Shown piece by piece: positions 10,827 to 18,914 of a DNA stretch of 20,517 nucleotides (positions are counted from its first letter, which is position 1; every line of letters begins with the position of its first letter). A model generated the notes under the pieces. The model worked only from the letters and a program-made list of their open reading frames with translations, was not told the DNA's origin and made no database searches. Both the position numbers and the translations under genes were made by a program. Source of the stretch: a virus. The stretch is taken from positions 1-20,517 of IMG/VR virus record IMGVR_UViG_3300046003_002294; one strand, given 5' to 3'.

Positions 10827-13132
10827 ATCAGTTCACAGGATCCGCCTGAGCATGCCTGTGCACCTAGAGTGTCTGCATCAACGAATGTTTGCGCCTCTTC
10901 GATTGCAACGGTCCAATCAATCTCAACATAGTCACGCTTAAGATCGCACCATGTCTTCCACAACGAGACGTGCTTGAGGCAATATGTCGCGCGCCGAATG
11001 TCCGTGTCGAAGTAACGATCCGCGAATTGTCGAACGCGACGAACCCAATCGCTCTTGTTGAACCATGCGTCAAATACGTCGCGCGCAAGGAAGTACTCAA
11101 CCAAGTCCTTGTTAGTTTTCTTCTTAGGATACTCAGGAACATCATAGGCTCCTGATAAGTCATCGCCAAAACCAAGAACGGTATCACAAGCCTTCCAAAG
11201 ATTGTCGTCAAAGGCAGCAAGACCGTCAACAATCAAGCCTGATGCAAAGACCGATGCATCGCCGTATTCCTTGACGAGTTCGAGCGGAGTCATCACGGTC
11301 GCGAACGGAGCCTGTGCATAGTCAAGGTCGCCGGATGATGACAATAGCGAGATGCCTGCGAACCATTCTTGGTTATCGAAAATGAAATCCTCGACTGCCA
11401 CCCACTCGTCGTCCTTAACCGTAATCGTGTTCGACACGTTGTGCCTCAGCTTAGGATTAACACAAAGGGAAACGTCTGTCCCTGCCCCAACCCAATTCTG
11501 TTGAGTGAGTTTTACCTTCTCGAGTAGTTGGACCGCGGTGAGTTGGTTCTTGACGATAGCGCCGCCTGGAACTTCACATAGGAATGAAATGACGGCATCT
11601 GTTTTATTCGACGACCAAACAGAGTCCTCGACCGCCGCAGGATTGCGACGTTGTGTTTCTTGCAAACAGAACTCGCCTTTGTTTGCCTGAACACGACGGA
11701 TGTATCGCTTAGCGTGGTGGGGGTGAATGCCCGATGCAGTACCTAACACGCACGAGGTTGATCCTGCAGGCTTGACACATGTTGCACGAGCGGCAGGTCT
11801 AATACCTAACATTCCCGCAACTTTCTTATTCGTTTCGAGAATGTATTGTCCTGCTTCGCGTTGAAGAGCCTCATCAAAAATAACGTCTGGGTTATCCATC
11901 ATACCCGTGATAGAACAACCAAGCAATGCCTCCTCGTCAAAGATCTCCTTCGACTCTTTGCTCAAATACTTGAAGTTCGTGTAACCGGCTTGGAGTGTAC
12001 CGATGATTGCTGAAGCCTCACATGCGCGAAGGAAGTTCTCGCGGGTATCACACCACTTACCGTTGATCTCGGTTAGGTTGCATCCTTGGAATCCAGAACG
12101 ACCGTCACGTGTTCGAGGGTACATCCCGATCTCAACACATGGGTTGTATCCAAAGTCAAGGTCGTCCATCCAAATAAAGCCTGGCTCGCCAAACTCCTTG
12201 GTCGACTTCATCAATGTTGCAAACTCCTTCCGAGAAACATATCCCTTCAGGAGAGCGGCTGAATTATTCGACCTAGCGCGTTGCGGATTATTGACGAACC
12301 AATTACCGGTCTTTGCGGTAAGCATATCCGGATCGTCGTGTGAGAACAAACATAGTGTGGCTGAACGACGAACACCGCCCGAGAGAACAGCATCTGAGAT
12401 ATGCATGATGACGTCATAACAGTCAATCGGACGGAGCTTGTTCGCAAACTCTCCAGATTTGAAAGCCTCGCTGCTAATACGTCCAGATATGAGAGCTGTT
12501 ACCTTTTCAATAGCAGCACGCAAACCGTCAGGACCTGGCGCAGTGAACTGTCCTGCAATCAACGCGCCTGCAGGACGGATCAACGAATAGTCGAAAACGA
12601 TCTTCTTATTTGCATACTCAGGAAACTCCTTCGACTTTGGAAGGAAGGACGCGATGAGAACGCCAATTGCGTCTGCCCATCCTTCAATCGAGTCAGCAAT
12701 AACCCAATGAACTTCCTCAGTAGGTGTTTCGGATACAAGCTTAGGTAACTTCTTGACGTGTTGCTTTTGAACTGAAAAACCTACACCGCATCCGCAAAGG
12801 AGTGAGTATAGGGTTTCTGCAAAAACGCGTTCACGGTCGATGTGCGTGAACAAACAGTTGAACATCTTGAGTTCATGCTTGAAGATAGGCGCACCCGCAA
12901 ACTGTAATGATCGTTGCGCAGCCAACACACGCTTCTTGTTCTGCATCGACTGTGCAAATGCGATAAGCGAGTCAAGCTCTGGATTAGCAGCGATCTGTTC
13001 AGCGTATTTCTCGCGGTGCATCGCATAAACTCGCGCGACGGCTTCCTCCCATGTTTCTCTACGTTTTTTAGTTGTGTTATACCTCGCGTAACGCGAATAG
13101 AAAGTGTATGCCGACAGTGCTTTAATACTCAT
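10823..13132 (-). CDS. class II (B12-dependent) ribonucleotide reductase, 769 aa
   Basis: Monomeric adenosylcobalamin-dependent ribonucleoside-triphosphate reductase, supplying deoxynucleotides for phage replication. Visible signatures: LSAYTFYSRYARY and KRRETWEE near the N terminus, FNCLF and LLCGCGVGFSVQ (redox-cysteine and substrate region), SGGVRRSATLCLF, the thiyl-radical motif NPCVE (C332, E334; many relatives have Gly at the variable position), GFQGC (C351, redox partner), KPAGSTSCVLGTASGIHPHHAKRYIRR, and the C-terminal shuttle pair CSGGSC. Length matches the L. leichmannii-type enzyme (about 740 aa). The start is the ATG at 13132. A TTG nine codons upstream is less likely. It lies in an operon with the 59-aa ORF upstream and the BFD-like gene downstream. 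Confidence 0.95.
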   Translation of the reverse strand: MSIKALSAYTFYSRYARYNTTKKRRETWEEAVARVYAMHREKYAEQIAANPELDSLIAFAQSMQNKKRVLAAQRSLQFAGAPIFKHELKMFNCLFTHIDRERVFAETLYSLLCGCGVGFSVQKQHVKKLPKLVSETPTEEVHWVIADSIEGWADAIGVLIASFLPKSKEFPEYANKKIVFDYSLIRPAGALIAGQFTAPGPDGLRAAIEKVTALISGRISSEAFKSGEFANKLRPIDCYDVIMHISDAVLSGGVRRSATLCLFSHDDPDMLTAKTGNWFVNNPQRARSNNSAALLKGYVSRKEFATLMKSTKEFGEPGFIWMDDLDFGYNPCVEIGMYPRTRDGRSGFQGCNLTEINGKWCDTRENFLRACEASAIIGTLQAGYTNFKYLSKESKEIFDEEALLGCSITGMMDNPDVIFDEALQREAGQYILETNKKVAGMLGIRPAARATCVKPAGSTSCVLGTASGIHPHHAKRYIRRVQANKGEFCLQETQRRNPAAVEDSVWSSNKTDAVISFLCEVPGGAIVKNQLTAVQLLEKVKLTQQNWVGAGTDVSLCVNPKLRHNVSNTITVKDDEWVAVEDFIFDNQEWFAGISLLSSSGDLDYAQAPFATVMTPLELVKEYGDASVFASGLIVDGLAAFDDNLWKACDTVLGFGDDLSGAYDVPEYPKKKTNKDLVEYFLARDVFDAWFNKSDWVRRVRQFADRYFDTDIRRATYCLKHVSLWKTWCDLKRDYVEIDWTVAIEEAQTFVDADTLGAQACSGGSCELI

Positions 13133-13168
13133 AAGTTTTGAAAATCGTATGCGTCCCAATTCTATATA

Positions 13169-13348
13169 TCAGACAGGCCGTGTTGTAGGCAGTCCGATAT
13201 GACAACCTTTTCGTGCGACGGCGTCTACATACACGTAATCATGATTGCGTGTCAATGTCTGCAAAGACAACACTCGAGCGATCAACTCCTCCTTCGATAG
13301 TTTGGAGAGCGATGCGGCGTCGTTCTTGTCTATTTTAGATGATTCCAT
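13169..13348 (-). CDS. small hypothetical protein, 59 aa
   Basis: A 59-codon frame fills the gap between an early promoter and RNR. It starts MESSKIDKNDAASLSKLSKE, continues as an amphipathic helix (ELIARVLSLQTL), then HDYVYVDAVARKGC. Its ATG is seven bases after the -10, so the mRNA would be leaderless. Composition and position support a real gene. No family is recognised. Confidence 0.6.
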   Translation of the reverse strand: MESSKIDKNDAASLSKLSKEELIARVLSLQTLTRNHDYVYVDAVARKGCHIGLPTTRPV

Positions 13349-13355
13349 ATTTGAT

Positions 13356-13384
13356 ATTTTACAACAGTTAGTGCCCTGTGTAAA
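13356..13384 (-). promoter_or_regulatory. early-type promoter for RNR operon
   Basis: TTTACA (13384-13379), 17-base spacer, TAAAAT (13361-13356). The expected start point coincides with the ATG of the 59-aa ORF at 13348. It overlaps the gap after the 94-aa gene. Confidence 0.68.
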
Positions 13385-13391
13385 TCAAATT

Positions 13392-13676
13392 TCAGGAATC
13401 GTTCGCGGCGCGGCGACGAATTTGTCGTAGCACGCCATTGCTTGAATCACGAAGTACGATCGTGTTCTTAGGTTGCTTCTTAGCATATGCTAGGACCTCT
13501 GCTTGATCCTTATCATTGACGTCAAGATATTTTGACCACCGCTCAAACTTGTTGCGGCCAGTCTCGAAACGACGGAAGACATCAGATGGAACGTCGAACA
13601 TTTTCCAAGTATCAGACGAACGCTGGTGTTGCTTGTGGTTCGTCGGCGTGGTATCTATGTTTGCTACGACATTCAT
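13392..13676 (-). CDS. hypothetical basic protein, 94 aa
   Basis: Last gene of a three-gene operon. The N-terminal 25 residues look disordered (TTPTNHKQHQRSSD). The rest is helical and basic, ending RQIRRRAANDS. The segment ERWSKYLDVNDKDQAEVLAYAKKQPKNTIVLRDSS suggests a small alpha/beta fold. Its ATG overlaps the preceding stop (AATGA). Function is unknown. Confidence 0.75.
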   Translation of the reverse strand: MNVVANIDTTPTNHKQHQRSSDTWKMFDVPSDVFRRFETGRNKFERWSKYLDVNDKDQAEVLAYAKKQPKNTIVLRDSSNGVLRQIRRRAANDS

Positions 13677-14236
13677 TGGTCAATATCAAAGGGGCTTATT
13701 TTAATGACGGTTTTAGTTTCAAGGTGAAACACTTCGAAAATAGGTTGACCTAATATGTGGCCGCATGGCTCAACTGAGTCAGCTACTTCGACAAGAGAAC
13801 CGCGCCGAATGATTGGCGAAGCGGTTGCTGGATGCAGCAGATCACGGCTAAGACTGAATAGACCTGGCATCAAACCATTCTCAGCTGATTCAGTTAGGGC
13901 AGGAAATTCAACGTTAGTTGCCTCAGAAAGAACTGCTTGGATCTCAGCGTCAGTCATTGACGTGTGTTCTTTGATTAGGTAAAGCGCGGTTAGATATGAA
14001 GCAATGGTCGTCTTCCCGAAAGGAACCTTGTTGACCAATCGCTTTACATTGAAGACGAGCTTGTGAAAAATGTTATAGACCGACCTTTCGTCTGGGTTCG
14101 CAGGTTGCCGCAATACCTTGCCGTCCTTATCAAGCAATCCTGCTTTGAACGCGCCAGTGTCCTCCCATGCTGTGGTTAACAGTCGAAGGAATCGGAAGGC
14201 ATAGAAAGTGTCGGCACCGCGTGAAAGTAAACTCAT
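13673..14236 (-). CDS. conserved T4-like phage protein, 187 aa
   Basis: The N-terminal pattern SRGADTFYAFRFLRLLTTAW followed by AFKAGLLDKDGKVLR and FHKLVFNVKRLVNKVPFGKTTIASYLTALYLIKEH resembles a conserved hypothetical family of cyanophage- and T4-type genomes, remembered by pattern and not verified. The C-terminal 50 residues form a beta-rich segment (GSLVEVADSVEPCGHILGQPIFEVFHLE). The position between two ATGA overlaps indicates stoichiometric co-translation with its neighbours. A structural or packaging role is possible. Confidence 0.8.
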   Translation of the reverse strand: MSLLSRGADTFYAFRFLRLLTTAWEDTGAFKAGLLDKDGKVLRQPANPDERSVYNIFHKLVFNVKRLVNKVPFGKTTIASYLTALYLIKEHTSMTDAEIQAVLSEATNVEFPALTESAENGLMPGLFSLSRDLLHPATASPIIRRGSLVEVADSVEPCGHILGQPIFEVFHLETKTVIKISPFDIDQ

Positions 14237-14637
14237 AGTCGCTGAAGTTTTTTGACGACAAACATATCGGATGGGATTGTCTTGTATTCGTCAGGATGTA
14301 AAAGGTTAAGATATAGCAGAAATGTTTTCAAGGTTGGCCACATGACAGAATCAATTTTGAAGAAACACATTTCAGTTGCTGCTTGTAAACTGAACACGTT
14401 GTGAATGACAGTCAAGTGATTCAGAATCAAGCGCTCCTGCAATTCGTTCTTTTCCTTGTAACGATTGAACAACCGCTTTAAGTATTTGAAGCGAATCAGA
14501 TCTTCCTCGAACTCTTCTTGGTCAAGAACGCGCGGGTTTATGTAATTCTTTGCCGCAAACAGAACAAAGTTCTTCTCGTTGAGATCAACCTTAGGCTTGA
14601 TTAGAATATTCGGGTTACGAAGGTTTTGAATTGACAT
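14233..14637 (-). CDS. conserved T4-like phage protein, 134 aa
   Basis: Starts MSIQNLRNPNILIKPKVDLN, then a mostly helical protein with NFVLFAAKNYINPRVLDQEE, RFKYLKRLFNRY, ERLILNHLTVIHNVF and a final helical block. This pattern resembles a small conserved family of T4-like phages that travels with the preceding-type 187-aa gene (from memory). First gene of the three-gene operon. No promoter or strong ribosome site is obvious upstream. Confidence 0.8.
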   Translation of the reverse strand: MSIQNLRNPNILIKPKVDLNEKNFVLFAAKNYINPRVLDQEEFEEDLIRFKYLKRLFNRYKEKNELQERLILNHLTVIHNVFSLQAATEMCFFKIDSVMWPTLKTFLLYLNLLHPDEYKTIPSDMFVVKKLQRL

Positions 14638-14699
14638 GTGAATCCGGAAGTGTTAAAATAAATTAGAATCTGCGCCGAACAATGCGAATCCAAATTGAT

Positions 14700-14822
14700 T
14701 CAGATATTGATTAAGCACCTACTGATTGTATTTAACACGACATAAATGTTGCATGTTGGAATCTTAATAGATCTCCAACGGATCCCGAAGGGATAGGTAG
14801 GAATACGAAAAGGTAGTTTCAT
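14700..14822 (-). CDS. possible 40-aa microprotein
   Basis: A 40-codon frame starts four bases after the stop of the 610-aa gene: MKLPFRIPTYPFGIRWRSIK, then a hydrophobic C terminus. It is very basic and has no recognised relative. The DNA also contains a small hairpin, ATCCC-TTC-GGGAT, near 14785. The 189-base gap 14638-14826 holds nothing else I can identify. Confidence 0.3.
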   Translation of the reverse strand: MKLPFRIPTYPFGIRWRSIKIPTCNIYVVLNTISRCLINI

Positions 14823-14826
14823 TATC

Positions 14827-16659
14827 TTACGCGTTTGATTGTTTCCGATCCAAATCCTGAGTTGCTTCCTCAGATACCGCCTTCTTAGCAGCTCCTTGAA
14901 TTTTGGAGAAGACAGATGTGTCGCCTGTGACGAGTCCAATAAGTGTTAGGAAGGTGCCTGAGATCAAATCCTTTTGAGCAGGAGTAAGTGTCTTACCAGC
15001 TTCAAGTGCCTTCATTGCTCTAACGACTCCATTGACTTCCTCGGCAGGAACAAGACCTGTCATAGCGAGTCTCTTGAACTTCGTTTCATCGAATGCTTCG
15101 TTGAGATCGCCGAGGTCAATGATGGTTAGGTCTTGTTCCTTGACAGCCTTGAAGTATTGTGTAAGCGCCTTCGCAGCGGCTTCGCGTTCTTTAGTGGACT
15201 TGAATCCGATTTGGTCGTCATAGACGTTGCCCTTTCCAGCAGGAAGAACTTTGTCGAGTAGGCGTGCAACGACAGAACCATCTTGACCAATAACCTCGAG
15301 ACGGAAAGGATCCATTTGACCCTTGGCGCCATCCCATGTTAGAACGGAGTTAGTCTTGTTCTCAACAAGGTCAGCTGACTCCTTCTTCACAGGTGGCCAT
15401 TGGATTTCACCCTTTGCGGTGATGTGTTTTGCAAGCTTTCCTTTTCTCATATGAGCAACGTCAGCACTCATTTGATATCCCTTATAGCCTTGGAGTTCCC
15501 AGCCTTGACCAATAAACTCTTTCACCTTTTTCCACAATGCTGGAGCGACGTTCTCTTCAGCGATGTCAACCATTTCATCAAGATCTTCATTCTTTCGAGG
15601 GTATGACGTTGATTGGATTTCGTGGAAGTAAGGAACCTTGTCTTCAGCGGTGTCCATCCATTTCTCCATTTTCTCGGCGGTAGGGAACGACATCTCCTTG
15701 TGAACGATCGGGCCATCGCCCTTCTTAGAGAAGACGGAGTACCTAACTGCAAACCCATGAGCGGGGTTAGACGCCTCCTTGAGTTCAGAATAGAAGTCGC
15801 CGATAGCCTTACTGAGATTGAGGTCAACTGTCTTAATTTCCTCGATCATGTGTTCAACGATAACATCCTGGGCAAGACCGACACCAAACTCCTTGATTCG
15901 ATTCATGCGGCGGATCGTTTCTTCATCGCCCAATGCTTCGATGATGTCCCATGGAGTAGGAACGAACTTATCCGAGATCGCATGTTCTTCGTCAGATACA
16001 CCTTCTTGAACCGTGCCTGTCTTCGTCAACTTCTTGATAGCAGCGAGTGCCTGGCCGAGTTCAGCGTATGAGGTAGTACCTTCAACATTAACGATGGTGT
16101 ATGGCTTTGCCTCGTTGTCCGTGATCGCGAAGTAAGTGTCAGCAAACTTACCAGCACGCATTTGGATGCCGAACATATGATGAACCTGTCCACTAGAAGG
16201 TTTCCATCCGGACGCAAACTTCTCGGGCGGCATCATCTTAAAGCCTGCAACACCCAATGATTTGACCATCGTCTGCCACGCAAGCGATTCCGCGAGTTCA
16301 AGCTCTTCTTTCTGAAGTTGGTTTTCTTCATCCATCGCACCCGCAAGATCTTCTTCGTCGTATGATTGACTTGGCATATCATACAACTCGGAGTGCTTAT
16401 CATGAATGCTAGAGATGAGATCGAATGAATTCAGGATTGCATCAATCTCTTCAGGCAACAGTTCGATGCCTTCATCGCCGACCGCGGTATAGAGGTCATC
16501 AGCCATAGTCGCGATATGATTGAGCGCGATTAGAGTATGTCCAGTTGCATCCGCCTCGCCATCGTTATCATAAATAGCAGGGGTTCCGTTATCTACGACC
16601 TCGGCCGCAGCAGGTACATTTGGTATGTCGCTTGCGCGCATTTCTCGTAGTGATTTCAT
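14827..16659 (-). CDS. probable internal virion protein, 610 aa
   Basis: Large soluble multi-domain protein of unknown function. Residues 40-130 are acidic and helical. A beta-containing module at about 140-210 (KFADTYFAITDNEAKPYTIV) precedes an acidic linker. Helices follow at 235-300, and a second beta module at about 300-350 (FAVRYSVFSKKGDGPIVHK) is similar in style to the first. The C-terminal region 515-590 (AMTGLVPAEEVNGVVRAMKALE) resembles tails of internal proteins in T4-like phages. Prohead-protease-like sites: IIE-A at 239-242, LKE-A at 293-296 and LNE-A at 519-522, each at a domain boundary. The start overlaps the preceding stop (ATGA). Confidence 0.85.
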   Translation of the reverse strand: MKSLREMRASDIPNVPAAAEVVDNGTPAIYDNDGEADATGHTLIALNHIATMADDLYTAVGDEGIELLPEEIDAILNSFDLISSIHDKHSELYDMPSQSYDEEDLAGAMDEENQLQKEELELAESLAWQTMVKSLGVAGFKMMPPEKFASGWKPSSGQVHHMFGIQMRAGKFADTYFAITDNEAKPYTIVNVEGTTSYAELGQALAAIKKLTKTGTVQEGVSDEEHAISDKFVPTPWDIIEALGDEETIRRMNRIKEFGVGLAQDVIVEHMIEEIKTVDLNLSKAIGDFYSELKEASNPAHGFAVRYSVFSKKGDGPIVHKEMSFPTAEKMEKWMDTAEDKVPYFHEIQSTSYPRKNEDLDEMVDIAEENVAPALWKKVKEFIGQGWELQGYKGYQMSADVAHMRKGKLAKHITAKGEIQWPPVKKESADLVENKTNSVLTWDGAKGQMDPFRLEVIGQDGSVVARLLDKVLPAGKGNVYDDQIGFKSTKEREAAAKALTQYFKAVKEQDLTIIDLGDLNEAFDETKFKRLAMTGLVPAEEVNGVVRAMKALEAGKTLTPAQKDLISGTFLTLIGLVTGDTSVFSKIQGAAKKAVSEEATQDLDRKQSNA

Positions 16660-17201
16660 AGTAGTTCGAAGCTCTTAGGGATGTCTAGTTTCTTGGTGTT
16701 CTTATCAAAGAAAATTGTTGGGTGCTGTGTAGCACCTGGTAGTCCGTCAAGGTCGAGACGCAACTGATGTTTGAACGCTGCTTGCTTCCACGTACCTTTG
16801 AACGTATCGCCGACACGGCATGCCCCGAGACGAGCAATGCATTTGACTTTGCCTTCCGAACCAGGCGTGATGCCTTCCGATTCAACGAGGGTTGAATCAA
16901 ATTGTTCCCACGCGTCCTTGATTGTCAGCATTGACTTCGACGCGATGCCTTCATTCAAATCAATGAAGTGACGCACAACGCCTGGATGTTGTGCACCAAC
17001 CGTAAGTTCAATGATGCGGTTATCACGAAGATCAGAAACGGACTCATTCTTGTTTTGTGCCGCGTAATGCGCGCCAAGAGCCATCTTGATTCTTTCCTTC
17101 TTACTCTTTCCTTCGAATTTTGGATTGGTCGACTTCACGAAGTCGGTGATCCATGTTTCGACAGGATCGGATGGTGATAGTACTTCGTTTAGATTTTCCA
17201 T
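16656..17201 (-). CDS. probable virion protein, 181 aa
   Basis: The N-terminal module, with VETWITDFVKSTNPKFEGKS and KKERIKMALGAHYAAQ (residues 14-49), is a recurring N-terminal segment in virion-associated proteins of T4-like phages. LNE-G at 82-85 fits the prohead protease consensus and would separate this module from the C-terminal domain (about 95-181), which is beta-rich with KCIARLGACRVGDTF. Probably an internal head protein (inference). The start lies seven bases after AATAAATA. Confidence 0.82.
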   Translation of the reverse strand: MENLNEVLSPSDPVETWITDFVKSTNPKFEGKSKKERIKMALGAHYAAQNKNESVSDLRDNRIIELTVGAQHPGVVRHFIDLNEGIASKSMLTIKDAWEQFDSTLVESEGITPGSEGKVKCIARLGACRVGDTFKGTWKQAAFKHQLRLDLDGLPGATQHPTIFFDKNTKKLDIPKSFELL

Positions 17202-17207
17202 ACTGCT

Positions 17208-18035
17208 TTATTTATTTAGTTTCTCGACTGATGTAATCCACTTACGTTGGGTTCCTGCTGGTGATTGCACAACGACAAAGTTAGGACCCAACTCAGTAAT
17301 CACGCCCTCTACCTTTGATTCAATGATTCTGACTTGGTCGCCTACTTCAAATAAGGACCCTTTGATAAACTCTTCGCGCTGTTCCGAGACAGGATCGAGT
17401 TGAATGTGTTGGCGGTGTACCCATGCTTCCTTAAGGCCCATGCCAGTCCTCACAGCATTGAACAACGCAGGAGATTCTGAGAAGTCCTTAGGAACACCTT
17501 TGTTGAAAGTTTCGATGTTGTTATCTGCAGCAGCAGCCCTCATCTTTGATGCGGACATACCATCAACATCATCGGAGTCAGGATCACGTTCCCCGCTTGA
17601 TATGATTTGCAAACCATCTTTGAAATTATAGAAGCCATGCTTTGCCTCAACGCCGTTGTACTTATTCAACATTCGGTTGAACTCGTCGATTCGGTCAGAC
17701 CCTACGACAACAATCGCTTTCGTGAATCCTTGCTTGAATAGTTTGGTTAATGCTCCGAAGATATCACGAATTGACTCATCCTCGATTATGTTACGGCCAT
17801 GCTTAGGAAACATCTTCCGCATGAACTTGATCTTATCGGAATATGTTAATGGATTTTTCTTTGCGTCTTGTGTCTGGGATGTATAGACACGGTAGGCATT
17901 ACCTTTTGCAAGTGATGCCATTTTGGTAATCACCTTTTCATGCCCTATGGTAGGAGGCTGAAAGCGGCCGAACGTAAGAACGATTGATTTTACGCGTTCT
18001 TCCGTGAAAGACCTAAATGATTTCAACTTGGGCAT
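17208..18035 (-). CDS. T/HxGH nucleotidyltransferase with KOW-like tail, 275 aa
   Basis: Cytidylyltransferase/NMN-adenylyltransferase-like fold. The N-terminal motif is FGRFQPPTIGHEKVI (TxGH at 29-32). The central AIVVVGSDRIDEFN is typical of strand 4, and SASKMRAAA (161-169) matches the second nucleotide-binding motif. Residues 231-270 form a small beta barrel resembling KOW domains (VGDQVRIIESKVEGVITELG). LKE-A at 201-204 lies exactly between the two parts. The substrate is unknown. Similar genes occur in cyanophage- and T4-type genomes. The context among virion proteins raises the possibility of a packaged enzyme. The start lies five bases after GATAAATT. Confidence 0.9.
   Translation of the reverse strand: MPKLKSFRSFTEERVKSIVLTFGRFQPPTIGHEKVITKMASLAKGNAYRVYTSQTQDAKKNPLTYSDKIKFMRKMFPKHGRNIIEDESIRDIFGALTKLFKQGFTKAIVVVGSDRIDEFNRMLNKYNGVEAKHGFYNFKDGLQIISSGERDPDSDDVDGMSASKMRAAAADNNIETFNKGVPKDFSESPALFNAVRTGMGLKEAWVHRQHIQLDPVSEQREEFIKGSLFEVGDQVRIIESKVEGVITELGPNFVVVQSPAGTQRKWITSVEKLNK
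17209..17216 (-). promoter_or_regulatory. late-promoter-like octamer AATAAATA
   Basis: One mismatch to TATAAATA, within a TAAATAAATAAA run that also contains the preceding stop codon, seven bases before the ATG at 17201. Confidence 0.35.
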
Positions 18036-18036
18036 A

Positions 18037-18888
18037 CTATAATTTATCCGCGTATTGGTTCTTTGTTGGAGGCGGCGCTGCTATGTGTTTTGGCGGTACT
18101 GGTGCAGGCACATGCTTAGCAGGCTTATTAGAAGGATGCGGCTTAGCTGATGATGCAGGTTTCGTAGCAGGAGTATGCTTAGGCTTTGTAACAGTCCCAG
18201 GACGAACTTGTTTATGCGCAAATCTAGCGGATTGCTTTTTACGAACAGTAGGAACTAAACGAGTCGCAAGTCGCTCAATGCCCTTCTTACGTGTGGCAAG
18301 GATTTTCTCGATACGAGCGCGTTCACCGACAGATACATCTGCTTTATTACGACCGCCCAACAACTTGCGAGCCATCATTGTTCGAGCAAGGCCACGAGCA
18401 CGACGCTTAAGAACATCGGTACCGCCTCGGCGTTTCATTGCAATGGCACGGGCACGAGCAAGCTTAGGAGCAATACGACGCATGACCATTTTGCGATGCA
18501 TGCGTTGTTGAGGTGTTAGGGCCTCGCCTAACATATCAACGTCTTCATTCATCGACCGCATGAACAACTTAACAGCCATCGCAGTCGGAGCACCATCATA
18601 AGACCCACTGCTGTTGCTTACGTCATACTTAATCGCTTTGTCGAGGATATGACTCAGCGCCTTCTTAGCGCTATTCGACACCTTCCCAACAGCCTTGATA
18701 TGCTTTAGAATTGCAAGGTCAGTTGCAGCTAAACCCTTTTCAAGAGCAGCCCAATAATCAGTAGCCTCACAATAATTCTGACGGCGCTTATATGCGTGAT
18801 ATGTCATCAGCCCAATCGGGTCAATTTGTCCCCACATCACAGGGTCAATGCTGATGAGGTCGCGGAAATCGTAAACACGGGTGTCCAT
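18037..18888 (-). CDS. basic Arg/Lys-rich probable head protein, 283 aa
   Basis: Residues 1-118 form a neutral helical domain. LGE-A at 120-123 begins a very basic segment (ALTPQQRMHRKMVMRRIAPK onward to about 235) with many Arg/Lys and few acidic residues. The last 50 residues are a Pro/Ala/Lys repeat-like tail (TKPKHTPATKPASSAKPHPS). Similar basic proteins with ALTPQQRM-like starts occur in T4-like marine phages, from memory. After cleavage at 122 the basic part would suit a DNA-binding internal protein. The start lies six bases after a perfect late octamer. Confidence 0.85.
   Translation of the reverse strand: MDTRVYDFRDLISIDPVMWGQIDPIGLMTYHAYKRRQNYCEATDYWAALEKGLAATDLAILKHIKAVGKVSNSAKKALSHILDKAIKYDVSNSSGSYDGAPTAMAVKLFMRSMNEDVDMLGEALTPQQRMHRKMVMRRIAPKLARARAIAMKRRGGTDVLKRRARGLARTMMARKLLGGRNKADVSVGERARIEKILATRKKGIERLATRLVPTVRKKQSARFAHKQVRPGTVTKPKHTPATKPASSAKPHPSNKPAKHVPAPVPPKHIAAPPPTKNQYADKL
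18041..18048 (-). promoter_or_regulatory. late-promoter-like octamer GATAAATT
   Basis: Two mismatches to TATAAATA, five bases before the ATG at 18035, overlapping the end of the preceding gene. Confidence 0.3.
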
Positions 18889-18894
18889 ATTCCG

Positions 18895-18902
18895 TATTTA
18901 TA
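18895..18902 (-). promoter_or_regulatory. T4-type late promoter octamer TATAAATA
   Basis: Exact octamer followed by C (TATAAATAC, as in many T4 late promoters), in a 26-base gap between genes and six bases before the ATG at 18888. Confidence 0.7.
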
Positions 18903-18914
18903 CATACCTTGCTA

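Noticed and set aside
10823-13159. RNR start at a TTG, nine codons upstream
   Set aside because: An ATG at 13132 precedes the conserved N-terminal region and no ribosome site supports the TTG.
14780-14800. Rho-independent terminator from ATCCC-TTC-GGGAT
   Set aside because: The stem is only five pairs and no U-run follows on the minus strand.
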